NCBI GenBank assembly: GCA_945918815.1
Contig: CAMEIU010000126.1
Span: 1 to 6,189, forward strand
Direction: 5' to 3'
Source of the DNA: an uncultured Clostridia bacterium
GTDB taxonomy: Bacteria; Bacillota; Clostridia; Oscillospirales; Oscillospiraceae
DNA length: 6,189 nucleotides
Position numbers and translations under genes: made by a program
Notes under the pieces: model-generated
What the model was told of the DNA's origin: nothing
Database searches by the model: none
What the model saw: only the letters and a program-made list of their open reading frames with translations
Shown: positions 5,309-6,189 of the stretch, one piece after another
Layout of the letters: each line of letters begins with the position of its first letter
Numbering within the stretch: position 1 is the first letter of the stretch

Positions 5309-5337
5309 TGTACAATCAGAAAAAAATCAGTTATAAT
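5309..5337 (+). promoter_or_regulatory. Predicted sigma-A promoter of mtaB
   Basis: TGTACA (5309-5314, 4 of 6), a spacer of exactly 17 nt, and a perfect TATAAT (5332-5337) precede mtaB. Transcription would start near 5344, giving a leader of about 30 nt. The upstream sequence (5270-5308) is AT-rich, which may help polymerase binding. Confidence 0.72.
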
Positions 5338-5372
5338 AGTAGAAATGATCAAAACAGAATTTGGTGGTTAAC

Positions 5373-6189
5373 ATGAAGTACGCAATCTATACACTGGGCT
5401 GTAAGGTCAACCAATCCGAAACGCAAGCCATGGAGCAGCTGCTCAGAAGCCAGGGTCATGAGGAAGGCCAGTGGGAGGAACGCTGCGACTGCTATATCAT
5501 CAACACCTGCACCGTCACCGCCGTGTCGGACAAGAAGTCCCGGAACATCATCCGCCGGGCCAGGAAGCTGAACCCCGACGCCGTCATCGGCGTCTGCGGC
5601 TGCTATGCCCAGATCGCCCCCGAGGCCGTCCGGGAGCTGGACGCCGACGTCATCGCAGGCACCAGCGGCCGGGAGGATTTCCTGCAGCGGCTGGTCCAAG
5701 CCGTGAAGGACCGGACCCGTTCGGTCCAGGTGGACGATCCCATGCGCCGCCGGGAATTTGAGGTGCTGCCCGCCGGCGGCATGTCCGCCAGAACCCGGGC
5801 CATGATTAAGGTGGAGGACGGCTGCCGCCTGTTCTGCACCTACTGCATCATCCCCTACGCCCGGGGCACCGTCCGCTCTCTGCCCCTGGAGATCGCCGTG
5901 GAGCAGGCCAAGCAGTGCGCCGCGGCAGGATACCAGGAGCTGGTGATCACCGGCGTGGAAATCTCCGCCTGGGGCACGGACATCAAGGACGGCCGCACCC
6001 TCAAGGACCTGCTGAAGGCCCTGTGCGAAGCGGTGCCCCAGTGCCGCATCCGCCTTGGCTCCCTGGAGCCCAGAATCGTGACCCAGGAATTCTGCGAGGC
6101 CCTGGCCGGATATTCCAACCTGTGCCCCCACTTCCATCTGAGCATGCAGAGCGGCAGCGACACCGTTTTGCAGCGGATGCACCGGAGAT
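5373..6189 (+). CDS. mtaB: tRNA t6A37 methylthiotransferase MtaB (partial, runs off the right edge)
   Basis: This radical-SAM enzyme adds a methylthio group to C2 of N6-threonylcarbamoyladenosine at position 37 of tRNAs that read ANN codons. The 272 residues present begin MKYAIYTLGCKVNQ. The N-terminal UPF0004 cysteines are C10, C46 (in NTCTVT, characteristic of the MtaB branch) and C77 (in CGCYAQ); they hold the auxiliary Fe-S cluster. The radical-SAM CxxxCxxC is C151, C155 and C158 in GCRLFCTYCIIPYARG. Also seen are TGVEISAWG (193-201), RLGSLEP (227-233) and HLSMQSGSDTVLQRM (255-269). Family members have about 420-450 residues, so the rest of the radical-SAM barrel and the TRAM domain lie outside the window. 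The ribosome site is weak (GGTGG, 5363-5367). An in-frame GTG at 5364 is possible but would lose the conserved MKYAIYTLGC start. Its Fe-S clusters make it a conceivable client of the nearby Mrp carrier; that link is inference. Confidence 0.95.
   Translation, partial: MKYAIYTLGCKVNQSETQAMEQLLRSQGHEEGQWEERCDCYIINTCTVTAVSDKKSRNIIRRARKLNPDAVIGVCGCYAQIAPEAVRELDADVIAGTSGREDFLQRLVQAVKDRTRSVQVDDPMRRREFEVLPAGGMSARTRAMIKVEDGCRLFCTYCIIPYARGTVRSLPLEIAVEQAKQCAAAGYQELVITGVEISAWGTDIKDGRTLKDLLKALCEAVPQCRIRLGSLEPRIVTQEFCEALAGYSNLCPHFHLSMQSGSDTVLQRMHRR

Noticed and set aside
5349..6182. 277-codon open frame on the minus strand opposite mtaB
   Set aside because: mtaB on the plus strand has every expected Fe-S motif. 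The minus-strand frame is a low-complexity shadow.

Overview
The window looks like a piece of a Gram-positive, high-GC Firmicutes chromosome, most likely a gut clostridium of the Oscillospiraceae/Ruminococcaceae (Flavonifractor, Oscillibacter or Intestinimonas-like). The reasons are the gene set (trmK followed by a Nif3-family gene, a DacF-type carboxypeptidase, MtaB, and Mrp beside a DUF1858 protein), purine-rich AGGAG ribosome sites, GC-rich coding with AT-rich spacers, and intergenic palindromes of the GTAGGG and TTGACAATTG types that I recall from that group. The taxonomic placement is inference.

Six complete genes lie on the minus strand. In transcription order (right to left) they are dacF (5142-3973, cell-wall D,D-carboxypeptidase), an Mrp/NBP35-type Fe-S carrier ATPase (3815-2991), a small DUF1858 redox-disulfide protein (2855-2640), trmK (2518-1811, tRNA m1A22 methyltransferase), a Nif3-family dinuclear-metal protein (1827-1036, overlapping trmK by 17 nt) and yebC (958-221). 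The run closes with an intrinsic terminator at 173-206. On the plus strand mtaB (tRNA ms2t6A37 methylthiotransferase) starts at 5373, diverges from dacF and runs off the right edge, so only its first 272 residues are present.

The minus-strand run is probably not one simple operon. I can read three internal sigma-A type promoters: one before the mrp gene (TTGACA-17-TACAAT, with its -35 box covering the dacF stop codon), one before the DUF1858 gene (TTGAAA-17-TATAAT), and one before yebC (TTGATT-18-TAAAAT with an extended -10). trmK and the Nif3 gene have no visible promoter of their own and probably depend on the DUF1858 promoter. The genes are housekeeping: two tRNA modification enzymes, one translation-associated factor, Fe-S cluster delivery (MtaB and its relatives are Fe-S enzymes) and wall remodelling.

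I see no new multi-gene system such as a defence, toxin or CRISPR locus. The unusual material is between the genes. A 61-bp compound palindrome sits in the predicted mrp leader, with another copy of its core unit at the dacF stop codon. A 91-bp nested palindrome lies between the DUF1858 gene and trmK, and a shorter hairpin sharing its terminal CCCTACAGA motif lies on the other side of the DUF1858 gene. A REP-like fragment sits at the left edge. No gene-free stretch exceeds 300 bases; the longest are 1-220 and 5143-5372.
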